Assembly (NCBI RefSeq): GCF_029869925.1
Contig: NZ_CP118605.1
Coordinates: 3,686,001-3,750,000 of the forward strand
Length of the DNA stretch: 64,000 nt
Reading direction: 5' to 3'
From: Microbulbifer bruguierae
GTDB taxonomy: Bacteria > Pseudomonadota > Gammaproteobacteria > Pseudomonadales > Cellvibrionaceae
Shown here: piece after piece, positions 36,851 to 45,726 of the stretch
Position numbering within the stretch: position 1 is the stretch's first letter
Layout: each line of letters opens with the position of its first letter
Notes under the pieces: model-generated
Databases searched by the model: none
What the model was told of the DNA's origin: nothing
The model's input: the letters and a program-made list of their open reading frames with translations, nothing else
Made by a program: the position numbers and the translations under genes

Positions 36851-38092
36851 TTAAAAACAGGTATCCGCGACTTCCAGCACATTGAAATAGTCATCGATCA
36901 CCAGTATCTGCCGCCACTTGTCGAAGGTCAGGCAGGGGTGTGAGGTGGAGAGTGCGAGCATATCGCCTACCTGGATGTCGGCATCGTCGGGAATTTTCAT
37001 CATCGCGTGCTGATCCATAATGCCGGTGAGCTGCCAGGCTTCGTCTGCTACACGGGGCGCCGGGTCTGTGCCGGGGCGAAAATGCAGTTCCGGTTTCGGC
37101 AGGCCCGCGTCATAGGCGGCATCTCGTTTGCCAAAATTCAGAATGGCCATGCCGGGTTCTGGCAGCGACTGCACGTAGGCCCAGATTTCCAGGCCCGACT
37201 GCAGGTCTTCCGGGGGGCAGTAGTGTCCGTCGAATCTTTCAGTTTTTTCGAGTCGTTCCAGTCTTTGCATGACCGCGGCCTGGGCCTGTTGATAAATACC
37301 CCGGTCGTGGGTGAGGTAACAGCCAGGGCGCAATATTGGCAGGATGCGTGGCTCGTTGTGATCGACAAATATATCGGCCACCCGGTCGTACCAGGCGGAG
37401 CCGGCGCCGCTCAGGATGACGGATTCGGTAGTGAATTTCTCCTGTGTCAGTAGGTCCAGGCAGATGTCGCGCACCTGCTGCAGGTGTTCGGTGACACGCC
37501 CCTCGGCGCACTCGCCGTGGATCAATCCCTCATAGGTTTCCACGCCCGCCAGTTGCAGCTGTGGCCAGTGCTGGATTTCTTCACACAGCGCGCGTACCTG
37601 CGCGGCGTCGCGACAACCGGTGCGGCCGCCGGGTACGCCGATTTCCAGTAACAGCTTGAGGTTCTGTCGAGATTCCGCAAAAAACTGTCCCAATTGCCGC
37701 GCGTTTTCCACGGAGTCGATTAGGCAGTACAACTCGAGCTGCGGATAATCCACCAGCAACGCGCTCACCAGCTGCATATTCCCGCGGCCGACCAGCTGAT
37801 TGGCCATCAACACGCGGGTGGCTCCGGCCCCCGCGGCCACCCGCGCCTGTTGCGGGGTGGCAATGGTCATGCCCCAGGCGCCGGCTGCCAGTTGCAGGCG
37901 GAAAAAAGCCGGGGTCATGGTGGTCTTGCCGTGGGGGGCGAGCTTTACCCCGCGCTGATTCACAAAATTCTGCATCCACTGCAGGTTGTGCTGCAGGCGC
38001 GAGTTGTACACCACCGCAGCGGGCAGGGGAATTTCCTCGCGCAACAGATTTCGCATAGAGCGCGGGTTTTGTGTGTTGTGAGAGAGGCTCAT
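36851..38092 (-). CDS. PLP-dependent D-amino-acid enzyme (D-threonine aldolase / D-serine dehydratase-like)
   Basis: The 413-residue product has a fold-type III PLP domain like alanine racemase, with LAPHGKTTMTPAFF carrying the PLP lysine near the N-terminus. The C-terminal part matches the D-serine dehydratase-like domain with its zinc-binding His/Cys region (DEAWQLTGIMDQHAMMKI, ALSTSHPCLTFDKW). Members cleave D-threonine or deaminate D-serine and similar D-amino acids. The gene is the first of the operon with GH20, divergent from the RpiR regulator. The plus-strand partner operon holds an N-acyl-D-amino-acid deacylase, so this enzyme probably consumes the released D-amino acid. Confidence 0.9.
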   Translation of the reverse strand: MSLSHNTQNPRSMRNLLREEIPLPAAVVYNSRLQHNLQWMQNFVNQRGVKLAPHGKTTMTPAFFRLQLAAGAWGMTIATPQQARVAAGAGATRVLMANQLVGRGNMQLVSALLVDYPQLELYCLIDSVENARQLGQFFAESRQNLKLLLEIGVPGGRTGCRDAAQVRALCEEIQHWPQLQLAGVETYEGLIHGECAEGRVTEHLQQVRDICLDLLTQEKFTTESVILSGAGSAWYDRVADIFVDHNEPRILPILRPGCYLTHDRGIYQQAQAAVMQRLERLEKTERFDGHYCPPEDLQSGLEIWAYVQSLPEPGMAILNFGKRDAAYDAGLPKPELHFRPGTDPAPRVADEAWQLTGIMDQHAMMKIPDDADIQVGDMLALSTSHPCLTFDKWRQILVIDDYFNVLEVADTCF

Positions 38093-38126
38093 GGGGCCGA
38101 CTCCGTCTCATTTTCCAGGAATGTCG

Positions 38127-38170
38127 TGATAGAAAGTATCACATAAATAAATATAGTATTGAAAGTAACA
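38127..38170. promoter_or_regulatory. Candidate RpiR operator pair in divergent promoter
   Basis: A 15-base palindrome TGATAGAAAGTATCA (38127-38141) and a related copy GTATTGAAAGTAACA (38156-38170, 11 of 15 identical) flank an AT-rich stretch between the divergent D-amino-acid enzyme and RpiR-type regulator genes. This is where an autoregulating RpiR protein would bind. Confidence 0.55.
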
Positions 38171-38291
38171 AACACGATACCTATACTGCACCGACTTGAG
38201 TAACATCCGTATCCGCTTCAGGGCCCGCGCCAATTGGCAGTCTGCCGGCCACATGCGGGAATCGAAACTCCAGCAAAACAGGAAATCTGCC

Positions 38292-39158
38292 GTGAGTCAC
38301 GAACCGGATATTGTCTCGAAGATTAACGCCCATTACGGCCAGTTGCGCGATGCGGAACAGAAAATTGCCCGTCTGGTGATGGACGATATCGGCTTTGCCG
38401 CTCACGCCAGTATCAGCGAGCTGGCGGATAAGGCCGGTGTCAGTGAGGCCACCATCACCCGTTTTGCCAAAGCGGTGGGTTGCAAGAATGTCCGCGATCT
38501 CAAACTGCGCCTGGCACAGGCGGTGGCGATCGGGCAGCGGTTCTACACCGAGGTCAAAGTAGAGCCGGGAGCCAATTACGGGGTTTACGATGAGATCAAG
38601 GCGGCCCTGGACCACAACGCACGGCTGATTACCGAAGCAGTGATTGAGCCCGCGGTGGCCGCGTTGGCAAAAGCGCGTCAGATTCTGATATTCGGGGTGG
38701 GCGGCGGTTCCACGGTCATGGCGCAGGAGTGCCAGCACCGGTTTTTCCGCCTCGGCTTTCCGGCCACGTCCTACTCGGATCCGATGCTGATGCGCATGGC
38801 GGCTTCCACCATCGACAGTAACGACGTGGTGTTGTGCCTGTCTATGGGCGGCTACAGTCCGGACGTGCAGGAAGCGGCAGAAATTGCGCGGGAATACGGT
38901 GCGACGACTTTGGGTGTGACGGTAGCGGATTCGCCGCTGGCGGGAGTGCTGGACCATCTGGTGCCGATGGAACCGCTGGAAACGGATTACATCTTCAAAC
39001 CCACTGCCGCCCGTTACGTCATGCTTGCCGCCATCGATGTACTGGCCACCGAGCTGGCCGTAAAACAGAAACGCAAAAGCCGTGAGGCGCTAAGGCGTCT
39101 CAAGCACACTCTGGACAGTCACAAACACGGCGAGGACCGCTTGCCACTGGGGGACTGA
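38292..39158 (+). CDS. MurR/RpiR-family transcriptional regulator
   Basis: The protein has the N-terminal RpiR helix-turn-helix (LRDAEQKIARLVMDDIGFAAHASISELADKAGVSEATITRFAKAVGC) and a C-terminal SIS sugar-phosphate-binding domain (ILIFGVGGGSTVMAQECQHRFFRLG, LCLSMGGYSPDVQEAAEIAREYGATTLGVT). Such regulators respond to sugar phosphates such as N-acetylmuramic acid 6-phosphate. The frame opens at a TTG at 38196. The GTG at 38292 with AGGAAA upstream gives 288 residues, the normal length. It leads a plus-strand run of deacylase, RidA and SSS genes and faces the GH20 operon. Confidence 0.92.
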   Translation: MSHEPDIVSKINAHYGQLRDAEQKIARLVMDDIGFAAHASISELADKAGVSEATITRFAKAVGCKNVRDLKLRLAQAVAIGQRFYTEVKVEPGANYGVYDEIKAALDHNARLITEAVIEPAVAALAKARQILIFGVGGGSTVMAQECQHRFFRLGFPATSYSDPMLMRMAASTIDSNDVVLCLSMGGYSPDVQEAAEIAREYGATTLGVTVADSPLAGVLDHLVPMEPLETDYIFKPTAARYVMLAAIDVLATELAVKQKRKSREALRRLKHTLDSHKHGEDRLPLGD

Positions 39159-39259
39159 TTCGAGAAGCACGCGGCACATGGATGTGCTGCCGCCGCGAGG
39201 GCGCGAGCCCTTGAAATACAACAAGATCCACGCATCTTCGTCAGTATTTCAGGGGTGCC

Positions 39260-39290
39260 AATCAAATATTTCAGGACGAAATATTTGATT
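39260..39290. promoter_or_regulatory. Large palindrome in the deacylase leader
   Basis: AATCAAATATTTC (39260-39272) is followed after five bases by its exact complement GAAATATTTGATT (39278-39290), about 20 bases before the deacylase start. A related half, AGTATTTCAGG, lies at about 39243. It looks like an operator for a dimeric regulator, most likely the RpiR protein encoded just upstream. Confidence 0.6.
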
Positions 39291-39310
39291 ACAAGGTAAA
39301 AGGAAATGGA

Positions 39311-40750
39311 ATGACTTACGATACGGTAATTCGCAAAGGCTCGGTGGTCGACGGTAGCGGCGCTGCCATTTTTACCGCCGACATTGCCCTTGCCGAAGGT
39401 CGTATCCAACGTATTTCAGCGCCCGGCAGTATTACCGAGCAGGCCGATGAAATCATCGACGCGGAAGGCCTGTATCTCGCCCCGGGATTTATCGACGTCC
39501 ACACCCACGACGATCTCGAAGTTATCCACAAACCGCAGGTGCCCGCCAAAATCAGCCAGGGCGTAACCACCGTCATTGTCGGCAACTGCGGCATCAGTGC
39601 CAGCCCCGTCACGTTAGAAAGCGATCCGCCCGATCCATTGAATTTACTCGGCGATCGCTCCCGTTTCGCTTACCCGCAATTTTCCGATTACGCCCGCGCG
39701 GTGCAGAAGGCTCGCCCCAACGTCAATGTGGCTGCGCTGGTCGGCCACACTTCGCTGCGCAACAACCACATGGACAATCTCCAGCGCACCGCCAGTGTGG
39801 CCGAACTCGCGGCGATGCGTGCGCAATTGCGCAGTGCGCTGGAGCAGGGCGCCATCGGCCTCAGCTCCGGCCTCGCTTACGCCAGTGCGAAATCTGCGGA
39901 TACCGCAGAGGTGTTGGAAATGGTGGCGGAACTGGCGGTGCAGGGCGGGGTGTACACCACACATCTGCGCACGGAGTTTGATCGTATTCTCGAGGCGATG
40001 GACGAGGCATTGCTGACCGCACGGGAACACCGCGTGCCGTTGATTGTTTCCCATTTGAAATGCGCCGGACGCGGCAACTGGGGGCGCAGTGGGGATGTGT
40101 TGGGTGCGCTGGAAAATGCGACGCGGTATCAACAGGTTGCCTGTGACTGCTATCCCTATACCGCGAGTTCCAGCACGCTGGATCTGGCGCAGGTAGCGGA
40201 CGATATCGAGATTTTTATCACCTGGTCGGAGTCTTTTCCGGAACAGGGCGGTCGGCCTTTGGCGGACATTGCACAAGAGTGGAACCTTTCCTGTTACGAG
40301 GCGGCGGAGAAGCTGCAGCCGGCGGGTGCGGTTTATCACTGTATGAGTGATGAGGATGTTAAAAATATTCTCTCGCACCCGCTTACCATGGTTGGCTCCG
40401 ATGGCTTGCCCAATGATCCGCATCCACATCCGAGATTGTGGGGTGCTTTTCCAAGAGTACTTGCCCACTATGGACGGGATCTCGGGTTGTTCGATCTGCC
40501 GCAGGCGGTACACAAGATGAGCGGGCTTTCGGCAACCAATTTCGGGTTGGCGAATCGCGGATTTATCCGTGAAGGTTACTGTGCGGATCTGGTGTTGTTT
40601 GATTACGCGAGGTTGGAATCGCTGGCGACATATTCTGAACCGCTGCGGACGGCTCGTGGGATTTCCCAGGTCTGGGTTAATGGTGTTTGTGCTTATTCCG
40701 ATGGTGTTATGTTGGATAGCCGGAGCGGAGCCTTTTTGTTTCGCGGCTAG
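39311..40750 (+). CDS. N-acyl-D-amino-acid deacylase (D-aminoacylase)
   Basis: This 479-residue amidohydrolase removes acyl groups from N-acyl-D-amino acids. It shows the zinc motif GFIDVHTHDDLEV, then QGVTTVIVGNCGIS with the conserved zinc Cys, GLSSGLAYASAKSADTAEV, the THLRTE block and VGSDGLPNDPHPHPRLWGAFPRVL near the end. These match D-aminoacylase of Alcaligenes type. The following RidA gene would clear enamine/imine intermediates formed by D-amino-acid breakdown. The 3' end abuts a copy of a dispersed palindromic repeat. Confidence 0.95.
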   Translation: MTYDTVIRKGSVVDGSGAAIFTADIALAEGRIQRISAPGSITEQADEIIDAEGLYLAPGFIDVHTHDDLEVIHKPQVPAKISQGVTTVIVGNCGISASPVTLESDPPDPLNLLGDRSRFAYPQFSDYARAVQKARPNVNVAALVGHTSLRNNHMDNLQRTASVAELAAMRAQLRSALEQGAIGLSSGLAYASAKSADTAEVLEMVAELAVQGGVYTTHLRTEFDRILEAMDEALLTAREHRVPLIVSHLKCAGRGNWGRSGDVLGALENATRYQQVACDCYPYTASSSTLDLAQVADDIEIFITWSESFPEQGGRPLADIAQEWNLSCYEAAEKLQPAGAVYHCMSDEDVKNILSHPLTMVGSDGLPNDPHPHPRLWGAFPRVLAHYGRDLGLFDLPQAVHKMSGLSATNFGLANRGFIREGYCADLVLFDYARLESLATYSEPLRTARGISQVWVNGVCAYSDGVMLDSRSGAFLFRG

Positions 40751-40751
40751 G

Positions 40752-40797
40752 TTCACAGCGGTCCCGAAAGGCTTTACCCGGTGCTCCGCTGCCACAG
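40752..40797. repeat. Second copy of the dispersed 46-base repeat
   Basis: This block aligns without gaps to 12887-12932 with 37 of 46 identical bases, beginning TTCACAGCGGTCC and ending GCCACAG. It starts two bases after the deacylase stop codon. Its left arm may overlap the gene's last codons, where GCGGAGCC could pair with the repeat. Confidence 0.7.
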
Positions 40798-40853
40798 GAC
40801 CAGAAACAAAACGGACCACAGAACTCCAAAAAACTCATAAAAAGGTAGTAATC

Positions 40854-41243
40854 ATGATTCAGAGATTCGGCGCCGAAGGTGGCACAGGTACAGGTGGTCA
40901 GCACCTGCCATTTTCCAGTGCAGTAGAAGCCGGTGGCTTTCTCTATGTGTCGGGCCAGACACCAATGCGCGATGGTGAAGTGGTGGAAGGGGGGATTGTG
41001 GAGCAGTCCCAGCTCGCCATCGACAACTGTTTTGCGATCATGGACAAAGCGGGCTACGGTGTGGAAGACGTAGTGCACGTCACCGTCATTCTCACCGATG
41101 CGCGATACTTTCAGTCTTTTAACAAGGTCTTTAAAGAAAATTTCGGCAATCACCCTCCGGCCAGAATCTGTTCTGTGTGTGACCTGGTGGTAGATTGCAA
41201 AGTCGAAGTCGGTATTGTCTGTTATAAGCAGTCTAAACCCTGA
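40854..41243 (+). CDS. RidA-family enamine/imine deaminase
   Basis: The 129-residue product matches the RidA/YjgF/UK114 family: FSSAVEAGGFLYVSGQTPMRDGEVVEGGIVEQSQLAIDNCFAIM and the active-site region HPPARICSVCDLVVDCKVEVGIVCYK, with the conserved arginine in PARICS. RidA hydrolyses reactive 2-aminoacrylate and related imines. It sits between the D-aminoacylase and the symporter, a layout repeated in D-amino-acid catabolic operons. The ATG at 40854 is chosen because the fold starts there and AAAGG lies nine bases ahead; the longer frame from 40569 runs through the deacylase gene. Confidence 0.93.
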   Translation: MIQRFGAEGGTGTGGQHLPFSSAVEAGGFLYVSGQTPMRDGEVVEGGIVEQSQLAIDNCFAIMDKAGYGVEDVVHVTVILTDARYFQSFNKVFKENFGNHPPARICSVCDLVVDCKVEVGIVCYKQSKP

Positions 41244-41312
41244 CAGAAAAACAGGGGCGTCACAGAAATAAAATAATAACCCAATGGTTTGCGTTCAAAA
41301 ATAAACTCCAAG

Positions 41313-42707
41313 ATGAATGCCAGTATTTTCCTCGGGGCCTTCGGTCTCTACATCGTTTTTCTGATTGCCATTGGCTGGTTCGTCTCCAGGCGCACGAGCA
41401 GTGAAGATGACTTCCTGTTGGCCGGCCGCAGCCTGCCTGTCTTTCTCACCATCGGCACCACCGTCGCTACCATGGTTGGCACGGGTTCATCGATGGGAGC
41501 GGTGGGTTTTGGTTACGCCAACGGCTGGGCCGGAGCCTTGTACGGTATTGGCGGTGCGGTAGGGATATTGCTCCTGGGGCTGTTGTTTGCACCCGCACGG
41601 GCTCAGGGCTTTGCCACCATGAGCGAAGAGCTGGCGTCCTATGTGGGCAATCATCCACTGGTAAAAAAAATCGTCGCGGTATTGATCTTAATCGCCTGTC
41701 TGGGTTGGCTAGGTGCACATATTCTCGGTGGTAGTTTGTATCTCGCCTGGATAACCGGCATAGATCTGCCGCTGGCGAAATTGCTGGTGGCGGTTGGCTT
41801 CGGAATTTTTGTGATTGTTGGCGGCTACCATGCGGTGGTGTGGACAGACACCCTGCAGGCACTGGTACTGTTTGCGGGCTTTTTGTTGATGGCGGTATTT
41901 GCCGTGCACACGGTGGGCGGATGGGAGGGGGTCGCCGAAGTTCGGGGGGTAACTGCAAACCGCGAACCGATGGGGGTGTTACCCGCTATTTCTCTGGCCG
42001 CAGTGATCGCCGTGGGTGTGCTGGCGACGCCGTCGTTTCGCCAGCGGATTTATTCTGCGCGCAGTGTCGGTTCCGTGCGCAAGTCTTTTTATATTTCCGG
42101 CGGGATGTATCTGGTTTTTTCGTTGGTACCGGCAATTATCGGGATCTGTGCGTTTGTGCTGAATCCGGAACTGGATAATCGCAATTACGCATTTCCCTAT
42201 CTTGCCATTGAAGTCTTGCCGCTGGGGATTGGTGTGCTGGTGCTGCTCGCGGGGCTTTCCGCCACCATGTCGAGCGCCAGTTCCGATGCGATTGCGGGAG
42301 TTTCGGTATTGATCCGGGACCTGTGCCCGCAACAGTGGTCGGGGCAGGGAGAAAGCCTGGTCCAGTCGCGTATCGGTCTGCTGCTGGTGATCGGGGTGGC
42401 GCTGGGGATGGCGATGCTGTCCGATGATTTGATTGGCTATATCAGCAAAATGATTTCTACCGTAATGGCCGGTCTTTTTGCCTGCGGACTGCTGGGTCGT
42501 TTCTGGCCGCGCTACCACTGGCTCGGCGCGCTGGCTTCGCTGCTGGCGGGATCGGTGACGTCGTTACTGGTCATGGCAACGATGGGTGATTTCTTGGGTA
42601 ATCCGATTATTCCCGCGGCCTCAGCGGCACTGGCCGCGGGCGTTCTGGTGACCCTGGCGGTCTCTGGATTGACCGCGAAAACCGGCCCGACATTCGACGC
42701 CGGATAA
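41313..42707 (+). CDS. Sodium:solute symporter (SSS) of the D-amino-acid operon
   Basis: This 464-residue protein has about 13 hydrophobic helices and SSS motifs: RRTSSEDDFLLAGRSLP, GTTVATMVGTGSSMGAVGFGYANG, GGYHAVVWTDTLQALVLF and LSATMSSASSDAIAGVSVLIRDL. It probably takes up the N-acyl-D-amino acid, D-amino acid or amino sugar used by the preceding enzymes, driven by Na+. It is a distant paralogue of the symporter at 11336. The ATG at 41313 is used; its ribosome site is weak. Confidence 0.9.
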   Translation: MNASIFLGAFGLYIVFLIAIGWFVSRRTSSEDDFLLAGRSLPVFLTIGTTVATMVGTGSSMGAVGFGYANGWAGALYGIGGAVGILLLGLLFAPARAQGFATMSEELASYVGNHPLVKKIVAVLILIACLGWLGAHILGGSLYLAWITGIDLPLAKLLVAVGFGIFVIVGGYHAVVWTDTLQALVLFAGFLLMAVFAVHTVGGWEGVAEVRGVTANREPMGVLPAISLAAVIAVGVLATPSFRQRIYSARSVGSVRKSFYISGGMYLVFSLVPAIIGICAFVLNPELDNRNYAFPYLAIEVLPLGIGVLVLLAGLSATMSSASSDAIAGVSVLIRDLCPQQWSGQGESLVQSRIGLLLVIGVALGMAMLSDDLIGYISKMISTVMAGLFACGLLGRFWPRYHWLGALASLLAGSVTSLLVMATMGDFLGNPIIPAASAALAAGVLVTLAVSGLTAKTGPTFDAG

Positions 42708-42791
42708 GGTCACATCGCCGCAAACTCTGGCACTCGACAGGCCGCCCCCCTATTATCACTCGCTCGAAAAATCCAGATCGTGAGTGATTGA

Positions 42792-45020
42792 ATGAAACGG
42801 AAACTGCTTTTCTTGCTGGGCTGCGCTTTTGCCAGCTATTCTTCTGCTGAACAGCTGACCATCGATAGAATCTTCTCCGACCCGGCTCTGAGCGGTACCA
42901 GCCCACGTGCGCTTCAATACTCTCCGGATGGCAGTCGTGTGACCTTTCTCAAAGGGCGTGAAGAGGACTACAACCGCTATGACCTGTGGGAATACCGCCT
43001 GAAAGACGGCGAGACCCGCATGCTGGTCAATTCCGACAAACTGCACAGCGGCGAGGAAAATCTTTCCGACGAGGAGAAGGCCCGTCGCGAGCGCCAGCGG
43101 ATTTTCGGCAGTGGCATCATGGAGTACAGCTGGTCGAAGGACGGTAAATCCCTGCTGTTTCCCCTCGCCGGTGATGTGTTCTATTACGAGGTGAACAACG
43201 GAAAATCCAAGCGGTTGACGGAAACCGAAGCCTTTGAAACCGACGTGCGGGTTTCGCCCAAGGGGAATTTTGTTTCGTTTATCCGCGACCAGAATATTTT
43301 TGTGGTGGATCTGGCTTCCGGTAAAGAGCGCCAGCTTACCACCGATGGCAGAGGCCCGATCAAGAATGGTATGGCCGAGTTCGTCGCCCAGGAAGAAATG
43401 GGGCGCATGACCGGCTACTGGTGGTCCCCGGATGAAAAGCGTATTGCCTACCTGCAGGTGGATGAGAGCCCGGTAGATGAGGTGACCCGCAGTGAGATCT
43501 ATGCGGATCGTATCGATATGATCCAGCAGCGTTACCCCGCCGCCGGTCGTCCTAATGTGAACATCAAACTGGGTGTGCTGGATCTCGCCAGCGGCAAAAC
43601 CCAGTGGATGGACCTGGGGAAAAACGACGATATTTATATTCCACGGGTTAAATGGGCGCGGGACAATCTGCTGTCCTACCAATGGCAAAACCGCAGCCAG
43701 CAGAAACTGGAACTGCGTTTTGCGGATATCCCCAGTGGCAAAACCCGCGTAGGCCTCACCGAAACCAGCGATACCTGGGTCAATCTGTTCGACGATCTGC
43801 GCTTCCTGAAAGACAGTGATCGTTTTATCTGGGCCTCGGAAAAAGATGGCTTCAAACATCTGTACCTGTACGATTTCAGCGGCAGGCAACTGGCGCAGCT
43901 GACCCGTGGCGACTGGGCCATCGATCAGCTGGAAGCGCTGGATGAGAAGTCCGGAAAGGTCTACTTCTCCGGCCGCAAGGACACGCCCCTCGAGCGTCAT
44001 CTGTATGTGACCGACCTGAGCGGCAGCGGCAAGATCGACAAGCTTTCTTCCCGCGCGGGTATGCACAGCATTGCGTTTGCAGACGATGCGTCCGGCTACA
44101 TCGATACCTACTCCAACCCCTCCACACCGCCCCAGGTCAGCCTGCACGGTGTGGATGGCAAGCGCGTGACCTGGCTGCAGGAAAACAAGGTGGAGAAGGG
44201 CCACCCGCTGCACCCCTACCTCAGTGACTGGATCGCGCCGGAATTTGGCCAAATTGAAGTAAAAGGGGGCAAGGCGCCGCAAGGTCACACCCTCTACTAC
44301 CGCATGTACAAGCCTGCCGGTTTCGATGCGAAAAAAACCTATCCGGTGATGGTGTTCCTCTACGGTGGCCCCCACGCGCAGCTGGTGACCAACAGCTGGG
44401 ACAGACCTTTCAATCAGTTTATGGCCCAGCAGGGGTATGTGGTGTTCACCCTGGACAACCGCGGTTCCGCCCATCGCGGCAAAAAGTTTGAAGATCCGAT
44501 CTTCAAGAAAATGGGCAGCGTGGAAGTGGAGGATCAGGTCACCGGGGTGAAATTCCTGCGCGGCCTGCCGTTTGTCGATCCAGAGCGCATCGGTGTGTAC
44601 GGCCACAGTTACGGTGGCTACATGGCCCTGATGACCATGTTCAAGGCCGGGGATTATTTCAAGGCGGGTATTTCCGGGGCGCCGGTCACCGACTGGGGCC
44701 TTTACGATACCCACTACACCGAGCGCTATATGGGTAACCCGAACCAGGTGCCGGCGGCCTACAAGGCGTCTTCCGTCTTCCCCTATGTGAAAGATCTCAA
44801 GGGGCCGCTGCTGATCTATCACGGAATGGCGGACGACAATGTGCTGTTCACCAATACCACCAAACTGATCAAGCAGCTGCAGGACAACGATCAGCAGTTC
44901 CAGCTGATGACTTATCCGGGCAAAAAGCACAGCCTGCGCGGCAAGGAGACCCGTAAGCACTGGCATCAGATGATGAAGGATTTCTTTGACCGCAACCTGC
45001 AACAGGGACGTGGCGACTGA
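42792..45020 (+). CDS. Dipeptidyl peptidase IV-type serine peptidase (S9)
   Basis: The 742-residue exported peptidase cleaves dipeptides from the N-terminus of peptides, typically after proline. A signal peptide (LLFLLGCAFASYSSAE) is followed by the DPP-IV beta-propeller, with ALQYSPDGSRVTFLKG, the Glu-rich loop FVAQEEMGRMTGYWWSPDEK that holds the substrate N-terminus, and the alpha/beta hydrolase domain. The triad is Ser606 in GHSYGGYMAL, an Asp in MADDNV (681-682) and His713. It stands after the symporter gene, possibly on the same transcript, and would supply amino acids from peptides. A strong terminator follows. Confidence 0.95.
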   Translation: MKRKLLFLLGCAFASYSSAEQLTIDRIFSDPALSGTSPRALQYSPDGSRVTFLKGREEDYNRYDLWEYRLKDGETRMLVNSDKLHSGEENLSDEEKARRERQRIFGSGIMEYSWSKDGKSLLFPLAGDVFYYEVNNGKSKRLTETEAFETDVRVSPKGNFVSFIRDQNIFVVDLASGKERQLTTDGRGPIKNGMAEFVAQEEMGRMTGYWWSPDEKRIAYLQVDESPVDEVTRSEIYADRIDMIQQRYPAAGRPNVNIKLGVLDLASGKTQWMDLGKNDDIYIPRVKWARDNLLSYQWQNRSQQKLELRFADIPSGKTRVGLTETSDTWVNLFDDLRFLKDSDRFIWASEKDGFKHLYLYDFSGRQLAQLTRGDWAIDQLEALDEKSGKVYFSGRKDTPLERHLYVTDLSGSGKIDKLSSRAGMHSIAFADDASGYIDTYSNPSTPPQVSLHGVDGKRVTWLQENKVEKGHPLHPYLSDWIAPEFGQIEVKGGKAPQGHTLYYRMYKPAGFDAKKTYPVMVFLYGGPHAQLVTNSWDRPFNQFMAQQGYVVFTLDNRGSAHRGKKFEDPIFKKMGSVEVEDQVTGVKFLRGLPFVDPERIGVYGHSYGGYMALMTMFKAGDYFKAGISGAPVTDWGLYDTHYTERYMGNPNQVPAAYKASSVFPYVKDLKGPLLIYHGMADDNVLFTNTTKLIKQLQDNDQQFQLMTYPGKKHSLRGKETRKHWHQMMKDFFDRNLQQGRGD

Positions 45021-45052
45021 TTCGAGCCGACATCGATGGCTACCGGAACTGA

Positions 45053-45084
45053 AAAGGGCTTCGCATTGCGAAGCCCTTTTTTTA
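45053..45084. terminator. Terminator between DPP-IV and DUF465 genes
   Basis: A perfect 13-base stem AAAAGGGCTTCGC (45053-45065) / GCGAAGCCCTTTT (45069-45081) with a three-base loop and a T-run. The A-rich left flank lets it also stop the minus-strand small gene. Confidence 0.92.
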
Positions 45085-45110
45085 TTGGCGTGCCGATATC
45101 GGGCGCACAA

Positions 45111-45368
45111 CTACCCGGGGGAATGCCCATTTCTGAGTTGTCGGTACAGCTGGTCTTTCAGTTGCGCACGACGGATTTTGAGTTCGTTGAAATGGTTGTC
45201 ATCGGTGGTGATTCCACGCTCTTCGAGGCCGCGAATTTCCTTGTCCAGTTTGTTGTAGCCGTCGCTCACTAACTTGAAATCCACATCGTTTTGACGGAGC
45301 TGGCGTATGGTTGCGGCATATTCGGGAAAGTCGGCTTCCAGGGTGTGAGCGTGAATGGGCATGGGCAT
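45111..45368 (-). CDS. DUF465 (YdcH-like) small helical protein
   Basis: This 85-residue all-helical protein resembles the DUF465 family: EYAATIRQLRQNDVDFKLVSDGYNKLDKEIRGLEE and a C-terminal LKIRRAQLKDQLYRQLR that forms an antiparallel coiled coil. Members such as YdcH are small and widespread, with unclear function. The start has GGAG four bases upstream. Confidence 0.88.
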   Translation of the reverse strand: MPMPIHAHTLEADFPEYAATIRQLRQNDVDFKLVSDGYNKLDKEIRGLEERGITTDDNHFNELKIRRAQLKDQLYRQLRNGHSPG

Positions 45369-45726
45369 AATCTCCGGGCTGACGGTTGATATAGGTGTTT
45401 CTCAGGGTACTCCCTCGATTAAGTTTAGAGGTTGGTTTGACTGCCAGAACTATCCCAGCCTGTGGTTTCAGGTGAGATTTCATGACAGTAGTCTTCGCAA
45501 TGGATAAAAATAGTAATGATTGTCTATTGGTTCTGCTGTAGGCCGTGGCGCCTGAATATGCAGCGTGTGGTGGTGCACGTGCTTCGGTGGTGGCCGGCTT
45601 CTTCCCGACTTTTCTGCTGATTACGGCGATGCTGGCGATTGTTCTCCACCGCGCGCTTTTGCTACCATCGTTTGGCCTTACCAAATAATGAATTTCTGCC
45701 TGACAGAAAACTGTAGCGAGCCCCTT
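45369..45726. other. Upstream region of the pectate lyase gene
   Basis: About 360 bases between divergent genes. The lyase frame remains open through part of it (from 45565), but that extension lacks a signal sequence and I do not count it as coding. No clear operator, hairpin or second gene is seen. Confidence 0.5.

Noticed and set aside
42756..45110. 784-residue open frame on the minus strand
   Set aside because: It is the exact shadow of the DPP-IV gene on the other strand, which has all catalytic motifs. Its composition is that of an antisense frame and no family is recognisable.
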